Source: Ilumatobacteraceae bacterium (GTDB lineage: Bacteria; Actinomycetota; Acidimicrobiia; Acidimicrobiales; Ilumatobacteraceae). From it: a stretch of 18,637 nucleotides of DNA. Positions 12,172 to 18,637 of this stretch are shown here, piece after piece. The notes below the pieces were generated by a model. That model saw only the letters and a list, made by a program, of their open reading frames with translations, was not told the origin of the DNA and did not search any database. Every line of letters starts with the position of its first letter. Positions within the stretch are counted from its first letter, which is position 1. Location: contig JAHRVJ010000131.1 in assembly GCA_019090765.1 (NCBI GenBank), forward strand, positions 1 through 18,637, given 5' to 3'. The position numbers and the translations under genes were made by a program.

Positions 12172-14301
12172 TTACGGCGTGGCGTCTTCGGTAGCCACCG
12201 CATGGTCCTGAGGGTCGATTGAGAATCGAGGCAGCGCGACGAGCAGATCGTCGGCCGGAAGTGCCGCTGAGAACAGCCAGCCTTGGAATCCCTCGCACCC
12301 CAGCGCGGCGAGCCGTTCTAGCTGGTAAGGCTGCTCAACGCCCTCGGCCACGCAATCCAGCTCCAGGCTCTTACTCAGACTGATGATCGCGGTAGTCAGG
12401 TTGGTTGCTGCGGGATCGACGTCGATCCCGGCGACAAATCTGCGGTCGATCTTTACACCGTCGACTGGGAGTTCGAGCAGGTGCGCAAGGCTTGAGTATC
12501 CCGTACCGAAATCGTCCATTGATACATGGACACCGGCGTGGCGAAGTTCCTTCATATTTGTCAGCAGGCTCATCCCAGGTGACAACAGGTCCGTTTCTGT
12601 GATCTCAACGACGAGCTGGGCCGGATTGGCGCCGATCCGATGGCATTGGTTTAGGAATGACTCACCGAACGAGGGGCGGGCAAGAACTTTTGGATCGATA
12701 TTGACATGTACCCCGACCTCGCGATGATTGTTGGCGGTCAGGTTGACAGCCATTCGAAGGGCCGATTCGAGGACGCGATCATCGATGGCCTCCGCAAGCC
12801 CTGCCATCCGGGCCAGGGGAAGGATCTCGCTGACGCCCAATACTCCGCGCACCGGGTGGTTCCAGCGGACGAGTGCCTCGACGGCCAGCACCTTGCCCGT
12901 CGCATCGACGATTGGTTGAAAATGGGGCTGGATCTGGCCATCGCTAAGCGCCTGGCGCAGATGATCTAGTTGGCGGCGGCGTTTGTTGATTGCGTCGACT
13001 GAGATCTCACCTGATGCAGGATCGGTTGACTGCTTGGCTGACAGGAGTTGGCTACTGGCACTGGCAAACAGCGCATCGAGCACGCGTGGTTGAGCCTCGA
13101 AAGCAGTTCCAGAGAGGACATCGAAGTGCACCTGCTGATCGTCGATGACAATTGGCCGGCTGACTACCCGGAGCACTCGCCTGCGTAGCTCCTGGATCGC
13201 GGTCGGATCCGATGTTCGGATCGCCATCATGAACTCGTCGGCGCCGAACCGGGCAGCAATCAAGTCGGGCCATCCGATCTGTCCGATTCGCGCGGCGACC
13301 GCCGCCAGGATCGCGTTGCCCACCGGTTCCCCGTACAACTCATTTATTGATCGGAATCTCACGATGTCGACCGTCAGGATCCCCAATCCCCCGCCTTCTT
13401 CGAGGAGCGATGCTGCACTGCGCATGAAACCGTCACGGTTCAATAGGCCCGTTCGGCTGTCGTGGTCGGCGAGGAAGCTCACCCGGTCACGAGCCGTTGT
13501 CAGTGCGGTTGCTACCTGAGCTGTGATCAGGTAGTTGCCCACGCCGGGGTCGTCTAACAAGTTCCTGATCGTGATTTCGCAGAGCACCGCCTTGTTGTCG
13601 CTGGTGACCACTCGTGCATCGAAGGTAGCTGCGTCCTGTGCAGCGACGTCGGCAAGGATCTGCAGGGTGTGATCGCGATCGTCTTCATGGAGTAGCGCTG
13701 GAGCCATGGTGCCATCGAGATCCTCTGGAGCGTGACCGAGAAACCGAGTCACTGCCGCGTTGACAAATCTGATCAGGCCCATGTCGTCAACCAGCAGAAC
13801 CATGCACTGCATGTTCGCCATCACTGCTCTCAGAAGCTGGGTGTCGTCCCGGTCGATGTCGAATCGATGGCGATCAGTGATATCGCGAGCGACAAAGACG
13901 ATCATCCCGTCAAGTGCTGGATCGGCCGCCGATGTTCCGCCTCGGATTTCGAGATAGCGCCAGCCGTTTTCTCTGGTGCGGAGGCGCAGCTCAACCAGCT
14001 TCCCAACTCCTTCGTTGACGGCTCGCTGGAGAGCTGCAGTAGCGCGATTGGCGTCATCGGGATGCACAATGTCGAAAATCACCTTGCCGACAAGCTCATC
14101 TGTGGGCCAGCCGAGGACTTCAGCCGCTGCGTCATTTGCGTAGGTCAGTTCACCGTCAGGAGCGATCGCGGCCACCGGGTCGGCGAGGAGGTCGAACGCC
14201 GGTATCGAATGTGGTGAGATTGCAGAACCCAGAAGTGCGGGTCGGCTAACTTCGTCGACTTCGCGAGCGATTCGCTGGCCCCCATCGCGGTTGTCTGTCA
14301 T
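12172..14301 (-). CDS. PAS-PAS-GGDEF-EAL protein, predicted cyclic-di-GMP phosphodiesterase
   Basis: Such proteins set levels of the second messenger cyclic-di-GMP; EAL domains hydrolyse it to pGpG. Residue numbers count from the GTG at 14307 (711 residues); the listed start is the ATG two codons later (709 residues). There are two PAS sensor domains (about 35-150, with WRYLEIRGG and ARDITDRHR, and about 158-270), then a GGDEF domain (about 277-430) and an EAL domain (about 445-695). The GGDEF motif reads FGADEF (354-359), and the usual GD after the metal-binding region is GN (330-331), so cyclase activity is doubtful. No RxxD inhibitory site is present. The EAL half keeps VEALVRW (476-482), EITET (568-572), DDFGTGYSS (598-606), KID (619-621) and AEGVE (654-658), so it should be active. 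No transmembrane segment is evident, so it is probably cytoplasmic. A TAATGT lies about 9 bases before the ATG and no Shine-Dalgarno is seen, so the message may be nearly leaderless. Confidence 0.93.
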   Translation of the reverse strand: MTDNRDGGQRIAREVDEVSRPALLGSAISPHSIPAFDLLADPVAAIAPDGELTYANDAAAEVLGWPTDELVGKVIFDIVHPDDANRATAALQRAVNEGVGKLVELRLRTRENGWRYLEIRGGTSAADPALDGMIVFVARDITDRHRFDIDRDDTQLLRAVMANMQCMVLLVDDMGLIRFVNAAVTRFLGHAPEDLDGTMAPALLHEDDRDHTLQILADVAAQDAATFDARVVTSDNKAVLCEITIRNLLDDPGVGNYLITAQVATALTTARDRVSFLADHDSRTGLLNRDGFMRSAASLLEEGGGLGILTVDIVRFRSINELYGEPVGNAILAAVAARIGQIGWPDLIAARFGADEFMMAIRTSDPTAIQELRRRVLRVVSRPIVIDDQQVHFDVLSGTAFEAQPRVLDALFASASSQLLSAKQSTDPASGEISVDAINKRRRQLDHLRQALSDGQIQPHFQPIVDATGKVLAVEALVRWNHPVRGVLGVSEILPLARMAGLAEAIDDRVLESALRMAVNLTANNHREVGVHVNIDPKVLARPSFGESFLNQCHRIGANPAQLVVEITETDLLSPGMSLLTNMKELRHAGVHVSMDDFGTGYSSLAHLLELPVDGVKIDRRFVAGIDVDPAATNLTTAIISLSKSLELDCVAEGVEQPYQLERLAALGCEGFQGWLFSAALPADDLLVALPRFSIDPQDHAVATEDATP

Positions 14302-14370
14302 AGCCACGAGACATTACATCGCTTTGGAAGGCCGTTCTACCCAATCTTCGGGCCGGTCTGCCCGCGAGGG

Positions 14371-14399
14371 TTGGCGCGGCGCACGGACGGCCGTATCAT
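14371..14399 (+). promoter_or_regulatory. Sigma-70-type promoter for rplM-rpsI-glmM-glmS
   Basis: TTGGCG (14371-14376) and TATCAT (14394-14399) are separated by exactly 17 bases in the gap between the divergent cyclic-di-GMP gene and rplM. Transcription should start near 14406, leaving a leader of about 47 bases. I see no known L13 leader structure in it. Confidence 0.6.
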
Positions 14400-14452
14400 T
14401 TCACGGTTCCTTTGGAGCACCAGACACACATCGATTCGATTGAGATAGCGGC

Positions 14453-14899
14453 ATGCCTACGTACACTCCGAAAGCAAGTGAAATCCAGCGTGACTGGCAC
14501 GTTGTCGACGCCGAAGGCCTCGTCCTCGGTCGGCTTTGTACCGAAGTTGCTCGCATTTTGCGTGGTAAGCACAAGCCGATCTATACCCCGAATATGGATA
14601 CCGGCGACCATGTAATCATCGTGAACGCCGACAAGGTAGTGATGACTGCAGGTAAGGCCGAGCGAACTTTGGTCTATACCCACAGTGGCTACCCCGGTGG
14701 TATCAAGTCTGAAACCTACGCTCACCTGCACGCTCGTAAGCCCGCCGACGCTGTACGCAAGTCCATTCGCGGGATGCTCCCAAAGGGGGCGCTTGGTAGC
14801 CAGCAACTGCGCAAACTGCAGGTATACGCAGGCCCTACTCATCCGCATACCGCACAGTCGCCCCAGACGCTTGAATTCCCGTCTGCCAAGGCACGTTGA
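14453..14899 (+). CDS. rplM: 50S ribosomal protein L13
   Basis: L13 is an early-assembly protein of the large subunit. The 148-residue product starts MPTYTPKASEIQRDWHVVDA and includes LGRLCTEVARILRGKHKPIYTPNMDTGDHVIIVNA-type sequence in the first half, HSGYPGG (77-83), IRGMLPKGALG (105-115) and YAGPTHPHTAQ (125-135), all family hallmarks. The ribosome-binding site is weak (GAGAT). It begins the fourth plus-strand block and is paired with rpsI, as almost universally in bacteria. Confidence 0.97.
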   Translation: MPTYTPKASEIQRDWHVVDAEGLVLGRLCTEVARILRGKHKPIYTPNMDTGDHVIIVNADKVVMTAGKAERTLVYTHSGYPGGIKSETYAHLHARKPADAVRKSIRGMLPKGALGSQQLRKLQVYAGPTHPHTAQSPQTLEFPSAKAR

Positions 14900-14931
14900 A
14901 ACAGCCGCTGTAGAGAGATTCGAGAAATCAC

Positions 14932-15327
14932 ATGGCAACTGCACCACTTACTCAAACCACCGGCCGCCGCAAGAGAGCCGTTGCTCGGGCTCAAGTCCGT
15001 CCTGGAACCGGCAAGTTCCTGATTAACGGTAAGGTCCTTGAGGATTACTTCCCGACTGCTGTATCGCGGATGGTCGTTTCCGAGGCGCTCACGGCCACCG
15101 AAACCAACGAGACCTACGATGTCACCGCGACCATTCATGGTGGCGGCGTCAGTGGCCAGGCTGGCGCTTTGCGCATGGCGATTGCTCGCTCACTGCTTGA
15201 GATTGATCCTGAATGGCGCCCCGTCTTGAAGTCGGCCGGCTTGCTCACACGCGACTCGCGTAAGAAAGAGAGCAAGAAATACGGTCTCAAGAAAGCCCGT
15301 AAGGCGCCACAGTTCACCAAGCGCTAA
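14932..15327 (+). CDS. rpsI: 30S ribosomal protein S9
   Basis: S9 lies in the 30S head; its C-terminal tail touches P-site tRNA. The 131-residue product contains TTGRRKRAVARAQVRPGTGK, then VTATIHGGGVSGQAGALRMAI, and ends RKKESKKYGLKKARKAPQFTKR with the terminal Lys-Arg needed for tRNA contact. AGAGAGATTCGAG upstream provides a modest ribosome-binding site. It follows rplM by 32 bases and precedes glmM by 9, so all three are probably on one message. Confidence 0.97.
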   Translation: MATAPLTQTTGRRKRAVARAQVRPGTGKFLINGKVLEDYFPTAVSRMVVSEALTATETNETYDVTATIHGGGVSGQAGALRMAIARSLLEIDPEWRPVLKSAGLLTRDSRKKESKKYGLKKARKAPQFTKR

Positions 15328-15336
15328 CTCTGCGTT

Positions 15337-16653
15337 GTGCAGTTCGGTACTGATGGCATCCGTGGCGTCGCCAATATCGAGCTAACCGCTGAATTTGCAC
15401 TACGGCTGGGCCGGGCAGCTGCTCGTATCCTCGGCCGCGATGCCTCAGATTGTCGCGTCGTTGTCGGCGGCGACACTCGTGAGTCAACCCCAATGCTTGA
15501 CGCTGCGCTTTGCGCTGGCTTTGCTGCTGAAGGCGTTGGTGTCATTCGGCTCGGGGTGGCCCCGACTCCGCAGGTCGCATTTGAAGCTCAGCGTCTCGGC
15601 GCACTTGGGGCCGTAGTTTCGGCATCACACAACCCGTTTGCCGACAACGGCATCAAGCTGTTTGCCCGCGGCGGAGTCAAGTTGGGTGACGATGTTGAAC
15701 GTCAAATTGCCGCCGAACTCGAATCTTTACCGGCGCCAACCCTCGCGGCCGGGACAATTGCAGTCAATCCCGAAGCCGATCCCTACTGCGAACACGTTCT
15801 TGCCATACTTGAAGGCCGTAGCCTCGCCGGGCTGAAGGTGGTTCTCGATACCGCTAACGGTGCCGCCTTCGAAGTTGCACCGGGCGTCCTGCGAGCCTCC
15901 GGGGCCGAGGTGGTGGTCATCGCCGCGGAGCCTGACGGCCGCAATATCAACGACGAATGTGGAGCTACCTCGCCAGCTGCTGTGGCAGCGGCCGTTGTTG
16001 CCCACAACGCCGACGTGGGTATCGCTCTCGATGGCGATGCCGATCGGCTGATTGCTGTCGATCACACCGGCGCCATTGTCGACGGTGATCACATCATCGC
16101 CGTCATGGCCACCGACCTCAAGGCGCGTGGCCGGCTGCACGATGACACAGTCGTTGTCACAGTGATGACCAACCTCGGGTTCCGGTTGGCGATGGACAAG
16201 GCCGATATCGCAGTCGTCGAGACCGCCGTGGGCGACCGCTACGTTCTCGAAGCACTCGCCTCCGGGGGATATTCACTTGGTGGCGAACAATCCGGCCACG
16301 TGATCTTCACCGACCACGCGACTACCGGCGATGGGCTGCTCACTGCGGTTGCGCTACTCGACTCCGTTAAGCGCGCTGACGTTCCGCTGGCCGATTTGGC
16401 AGCTGCGGTGATGACTTCGCTGCCGCAGGTACTGGTAAATGTTCGTGTCGCTGAGCGAATGGTTGACGTGGCCGAACAGCTAGCTGATGAAATCGGATCC
16501 GCCACCCGCACACTCGGCGACAACGGCCGCATCCTCGTCCGCCCAAGTGGAACCGAACCATTGATCCGCGTGATGGTTGAGGCGCCGACCGCGGAACTGG
16601 CCAAGGCGGTCGCTGACGAAGTCGCTCAAGCGGCCGAACGGCGATTCTCCTGA
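15337..16653 (+). CDS. glmM: Phosphoglucosamine mutase
   Basis: GlmM converts glucosamine-6-phosphate to glucosamine-1-phosphate on the way to UDP-N-acetylglucosamine for peptidoglycan. The 438-residue enzyme has the four expected family sites: N-terminal FGTDGIRG (3-10), phosphoserine loop VSASHNP with Ser97 as the phosphorylated residue, metal loop DGDADR (232-237), sugar loop GEQSGH (316-321), and the C-terminal phosphate-binding RPSGTEP (402-408). Length is close to the usual 440-450. The start is GTG 15337, only 9 bases after rpsI and lacking a clear ribosome-binding site, so it is probably translated by coupling. It sits directly upstream of glmS, the preceding step in the same pathway. 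Confidence 0.96.
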   Translation: MQFGTDGIRGVANIELTAEFALRLGRAAARILGRDASDCRVVVGGDTRESTPMLDAALCAGFAAEGVGVIRLGVAPTPQVAFEAQRLGALGAVVSASHNPFADNGIKLFARGGVKLGDDVERQIAAELESLPAPTLAAGTIAVNPEADPYCEHVLAILEGRSLAGLKVVLDTANGAAFEVAPGVLRASGAEVVVIAAEPDGRNINDECGATSPAAVAAAVVAHNADVGIALDGDADRLIAVDHTGAIVDGDHIIAVMATDLKARGRLHDDTVVVTVMTNLGFRLAMDKADIAVVETAVGDRYVLEALASGGYSLGGEQSGHVIFTDHATTGDGLLTAVALLDSVKRADVPLADLAAAVMTSLPQVLVNVRVAERMVDVAEQLADEIGSATRTLGDNGRILVRPSGTEPLIRVMVEAPTAELAKAVADEVAQAAERRFS

Positions 16654-16668
16654 CCGTTGGTCTGGCTG

Positions 16669-16682
16669 AGCAGCGCGCTGCT
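16669..16682. repeat. 14-bp perfect palindrome in the glmM-glmS gap
   Basis: AGCAGCGCGCTGCT is self-complementary and lies in the 74-base gap between glmM and glmS. It is followed by further CTG/CGC-rich sequence. As there is no loop and no T-tract, it may be a protein-binding site or chance in GC-rich DNA. No function is assigned. Confidence 0.3.
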
Positions 16683-16727
16683 GCGCTGGCCAATCTCGAC
16701 TGTCTGCTGTAGGTAGCCTGGAGCGCT

Positions 16728-18637
16728 ATGTGCGGCATCATCGGCGTTCTTAGCCGACCTTCGACGCGACCGACACCCGAGCCCGGTGAACTACTGGCTG
16801 GCCTCGATCGGGCCCTCGAGGCACGACCCGACGTAGCCGCGGTCGCACAAGCGGTGGCCAGAGTTGACCAACTGCTGCGCGGGCTGCCCGGCGTGTTGGC
16901 GCTGGCAGGTCAAGTCGACGTGATTGCAGGACTGACCTCCCGGCTCGACCAACTCGCAGCATTTGCAGCCGATATCGAAACCAAACTCGATACGACAGAG
17001 ACGGATCTCGACGCCGGATCTTTGGAGCGTTCAGGCGCCGAACTAATCTTGCTGCTTGACGCCCTCTGGGCGATCCGCAACGACCGGTTCCGAACAGTTA
17101 GAGCAGTCGCTGAGCTTGCCGGACGCGAGGCCAGCGCGCCTGAACTTGCCGGGTACCTGGCCCTGCAACAATCCTTCTCTTCGATTGACCGGCTGGAAGT
17201 TCGCGGCCGGGACTCTGCGGGGCTGCACGTATTTGTGTGGGGACATGACGTTGCGCTCGATGCGCTCGATGAACTTCTCGCTGAGCGGAGCCGCGACCCG
17301 CTATTCCAATCGGGGTCGGCACTCGTTCCGCCTGACAGCCCTGGTTGCATTTCGTTCGTCTACAAAGCTGCCGCCGAGATTGGCGAACTGGGCGACAACA
17401 CAGCCGCCCTACGAAGCGCCGTGAGCGTCGATGGGCTGCTGCGTCGGGCGCTGAAGTCTCCCAACTCGCGAGTTGCGGTGCTTGGCCACACGCGCTGGGC
17501 AAGTGTTGGGATCATCAGTGAGGCCAATACTCACCCCGTCAACTCCGTTGAGCTTGAACAGCCTGCTGGAACGCCACCGCCTCCCTACGTTGTCGCCGCG
17601 TTGAATGGCGACGTCGATAATCATGCTGATCTCCGCGCGTCACATGGGCTGCGGATTGCCGCGCCAATTACCACAGACGCCAAGGTGATCCCGACGCTGG
17701 TGTCGCGGCAGATGATCGGTGAAGAGTCGTTGGCAGGGTCACCACTAGTCGAGTCCTTCCGCCGAACGGTGGCCGAGTTTGACGGGTCCGTCGCGATTGG
17801 GCTCGCCAGCGCGGCCGACCCCGCCAAGCTACTGCTGGCCCTTCGCGGTAGTGGCCAAGGGCTCTACGTCGGGCTGGCCGATGACTGTTTCATCGTCGCG
17901 AGCGAACCGTACGGGGTTGTCGAGGAGACATCTCGATACATCAGAATGGACGGTGAGCACGGTGGTGAAGTGGTCGTGCTCGATGCCACAGGCGCCGGCG
18001 AACTCGATGGCATTACGCGTCTGGGCTACGACGGTAGTGAGCACCCGATTAGTGATGACGAAATTGCCACCGCCGAGGTCACGACCCGCGATATCAATCG
18101 CGGCGACTTCCCTCACTTCCTTCTCAAAGAGATCTCCGAGGCTCCTACGAGTTTCGCGAAGACTCTGCGTGGCAAGATCGCCGAGTCAGGCGGCGTGCTG
18201 CGCGCTGATGTTGGTGAAGTCTCGCTTCCGAGTTCGATTGTTGGGCGGTTGGCTGATGGCACCATCACTCGTGTTCGTGTAATCGGGCAGGGCACCGCGG
18301 CAGTCGCGGGGCAGAGCATGGCGTCGATACTTGACGAACTCACCGCTTCAACGCTCGAAGTAGAGGCGATCACAGCCACTGAACTCTCAGGCTTCTCGAT
18401 GAGGCTCGATATGAGCGACACGCTGGCGATAGCGGTGAGCCAATCGGGCACTACGACTGACACCAATCGCACTGTCGATCTGTTGCGTGGTCGAGGCGCA
18501 TCGGTAATCGGCATCGTCAATCGACGGGGAAGTGACCTCACCGACAAGGCCGACGGAATTCTCTACACCTCCGACGGACGCGATGTCGAGATGAGTGTTG
18601 CCTCCACCAAGGCGTTTTATGCCCAGGTTGCAGCAGG
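16728..18637 (+). CDS. glmS: Glutamine-fructose-6-phosphate aminotransferase-like protein with insertions (3' end outside window)
   Basis: GlmS makes glucosamine-6-phosphate from fructose-6-phosphate and glutamine. ATG 16728, with GGAG 4 bases ahead, opens a frame that runs off the window after 636 codons. It starts MCGIIGVLS, giving Cys2 as the amidotransferase nucleophile. The next family motif, RGRDSAG, comes only at residues 159-165 (about 27-33 in E. coli), after an Ala/Leu/Asp/Glu-rich, probably helical insert. GHTRWASVG follows at 253-261, implying a second insert. NG (293-294) and TTDAKV are recognisable, then FLLKEISEAP leads to the SIS domain from about 515. SIS motifs: GQGTA (520-524, normally ACGTS), SQSGTTTDT (571-579) and VASTKAF (624-630). 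The isomerase part is in register with E. coli after about 220 extra residues. It could be the sole GlmS or a diverged paralogue. Confidence 0.85.
   Translation, partial: MCGIIGVLSRPSTRPTPEPGELLAGLDRALEARPDVAAVAQAVARVDQLLRGLPGVLALAGQVDVIAGLTSRLDQLAAFAADIETKLDTTETDLDAGSLERSGAELILLLDALWAIRNDRFRTVRAVAELAGREASAPELAGYLALQQSFSSIDRLEVRGRDSAGLHVFVWGHDVALDALDELLAERSRDPLFQSGSALVPPDSPGCISFVYKAAAEIGELGDNTAALRSAVSVDGLLRRALKSPNSRVAVLGHTRWASVGIISEANTHPVNSVELEQPAGTPPPPYVVAALNGDVDNHADLRASHGLRIAAPITTDAKVIPTLVSRQMIGEESLAGSPLVESFRRTVAEFDGSVAIGLASAADPAKLLLALRGSGQGLYVGLADDCFIVASEPYGVVEETSRYIRMDGEHGGEVVVLDATGAGELDGITRLGYDGSEHPISDDEIATAEVTTRDINRGDFPHFLLKEISEAPTSFAKTLRGKIAESGGVLRADVGEVSLPSSIVGRLADGTITRVRVIGQGTAAVAGQSMASILDELTASTLEVEAITATELSGFSMRLDMSDTLAIAVSQSGTTTDTNRTVDLLRGRGASVIGIVNRRGSDLTDKADGILYTSDGRDVEMSVASTKAFYAQVAA

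Noticed and set aside
16654..16727. glmS ribozyme or other riboswitch upstream of glmS
   Set aside because: The 74-base gap is too short for the glmS ribozyme core and shows none of its conserved sequence; only a simple palindrome is visible.
1..18637. CRISPR array, tRNA, rRNA, transposase, phage or toxin-antitoxin genes
   Set aside because: No repeat-spacer pattern, cloverleaf-like sequence, terminal inverted repeats or matching protein motifs were seen on either strand.

Overview
The window is a stretch of actinobacterial chromosome carrying translation and cell-wall-precursor genes. The sequence is moderately GC-rich by eye, with several GTG starts, one TTG start and one probable CTG start. 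The gene order (spc operon, alpha operon with rpoA-rplQ-truA, then rplM-rpsI-glmM-glmS) is typical of Actinomycetota. Several protein details (IF1 beginning with a PKPKEDAIV-type N-terminus, adenylate kinase with a GRQGAGKGT P-loop, a zinc-type S14, a split GlmS amidotransferase domain) suggest the class Acidimicrobiia, perhaps an aquatic Ilumatobacter-like lineage. That placement is inference from remembered family features, not a search result.

Layout. (1) 1-5170, plus strand: the 3' end of rplE, then rpsN (zinc type), rpsH, rplF, rplR, rpsE, rpmD, rplO, secY and adk, tightly packed with 1-4 bp overlaps in places. (2) 5197-7993, minus strand: two predicted secreted lipoproteins, an M23 metallopeptidase homologue followed by a beta-propeller-like protein of unknown function. 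They occupy the place where many actinobacteria carry map (methionine aminopeptidase). (3) 8182-12168, plus strand: infA, rpmJ, rpsM, rpsK, rpsD, rpoA, rplQ and truA. (4) 12172-14301, minus strand: a PAS-PAS-GGDEF-EAL cyclic-di-GMP protein with a degenerate GGDEF half and an intact-looking EAL half, three bases from the end of truA. (5) 14453 to the window end, plus strand: rplM, rpsI, glmM and the first 636 codons of an unusual glmS, behind a good sigma-70-type promoter.

How the genes work together: the plus-strand blocks build both ribosomal subunits, the Sec translocon (SecY), the RNA polymerase alpha subunit, initiation factor 1, a tRNA pseudouridine synthase and adenylate kinase. The last block links ribosome synthesis to supply of glucosamine phosphates for peptidoglycan (GlmS makes glucosamine-6-phosphate, GlmM converts it to glucosamine-1-phosphate). 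The three minus-strand genes are accessory insertions with envelope and signalling roles.

No tRNA, rRNA, CRISPR array, insertion sequence, prophage or wholly new system is visible. The points most worth checking are the GlmS with about 220 extra residues and altered active-site motifs, the apparent CTG start of infA, and the lipoprotein pair in the usual map position. No gene-free stretch exceeds 300 bases; the longest is the 188-base divergent region before infA.
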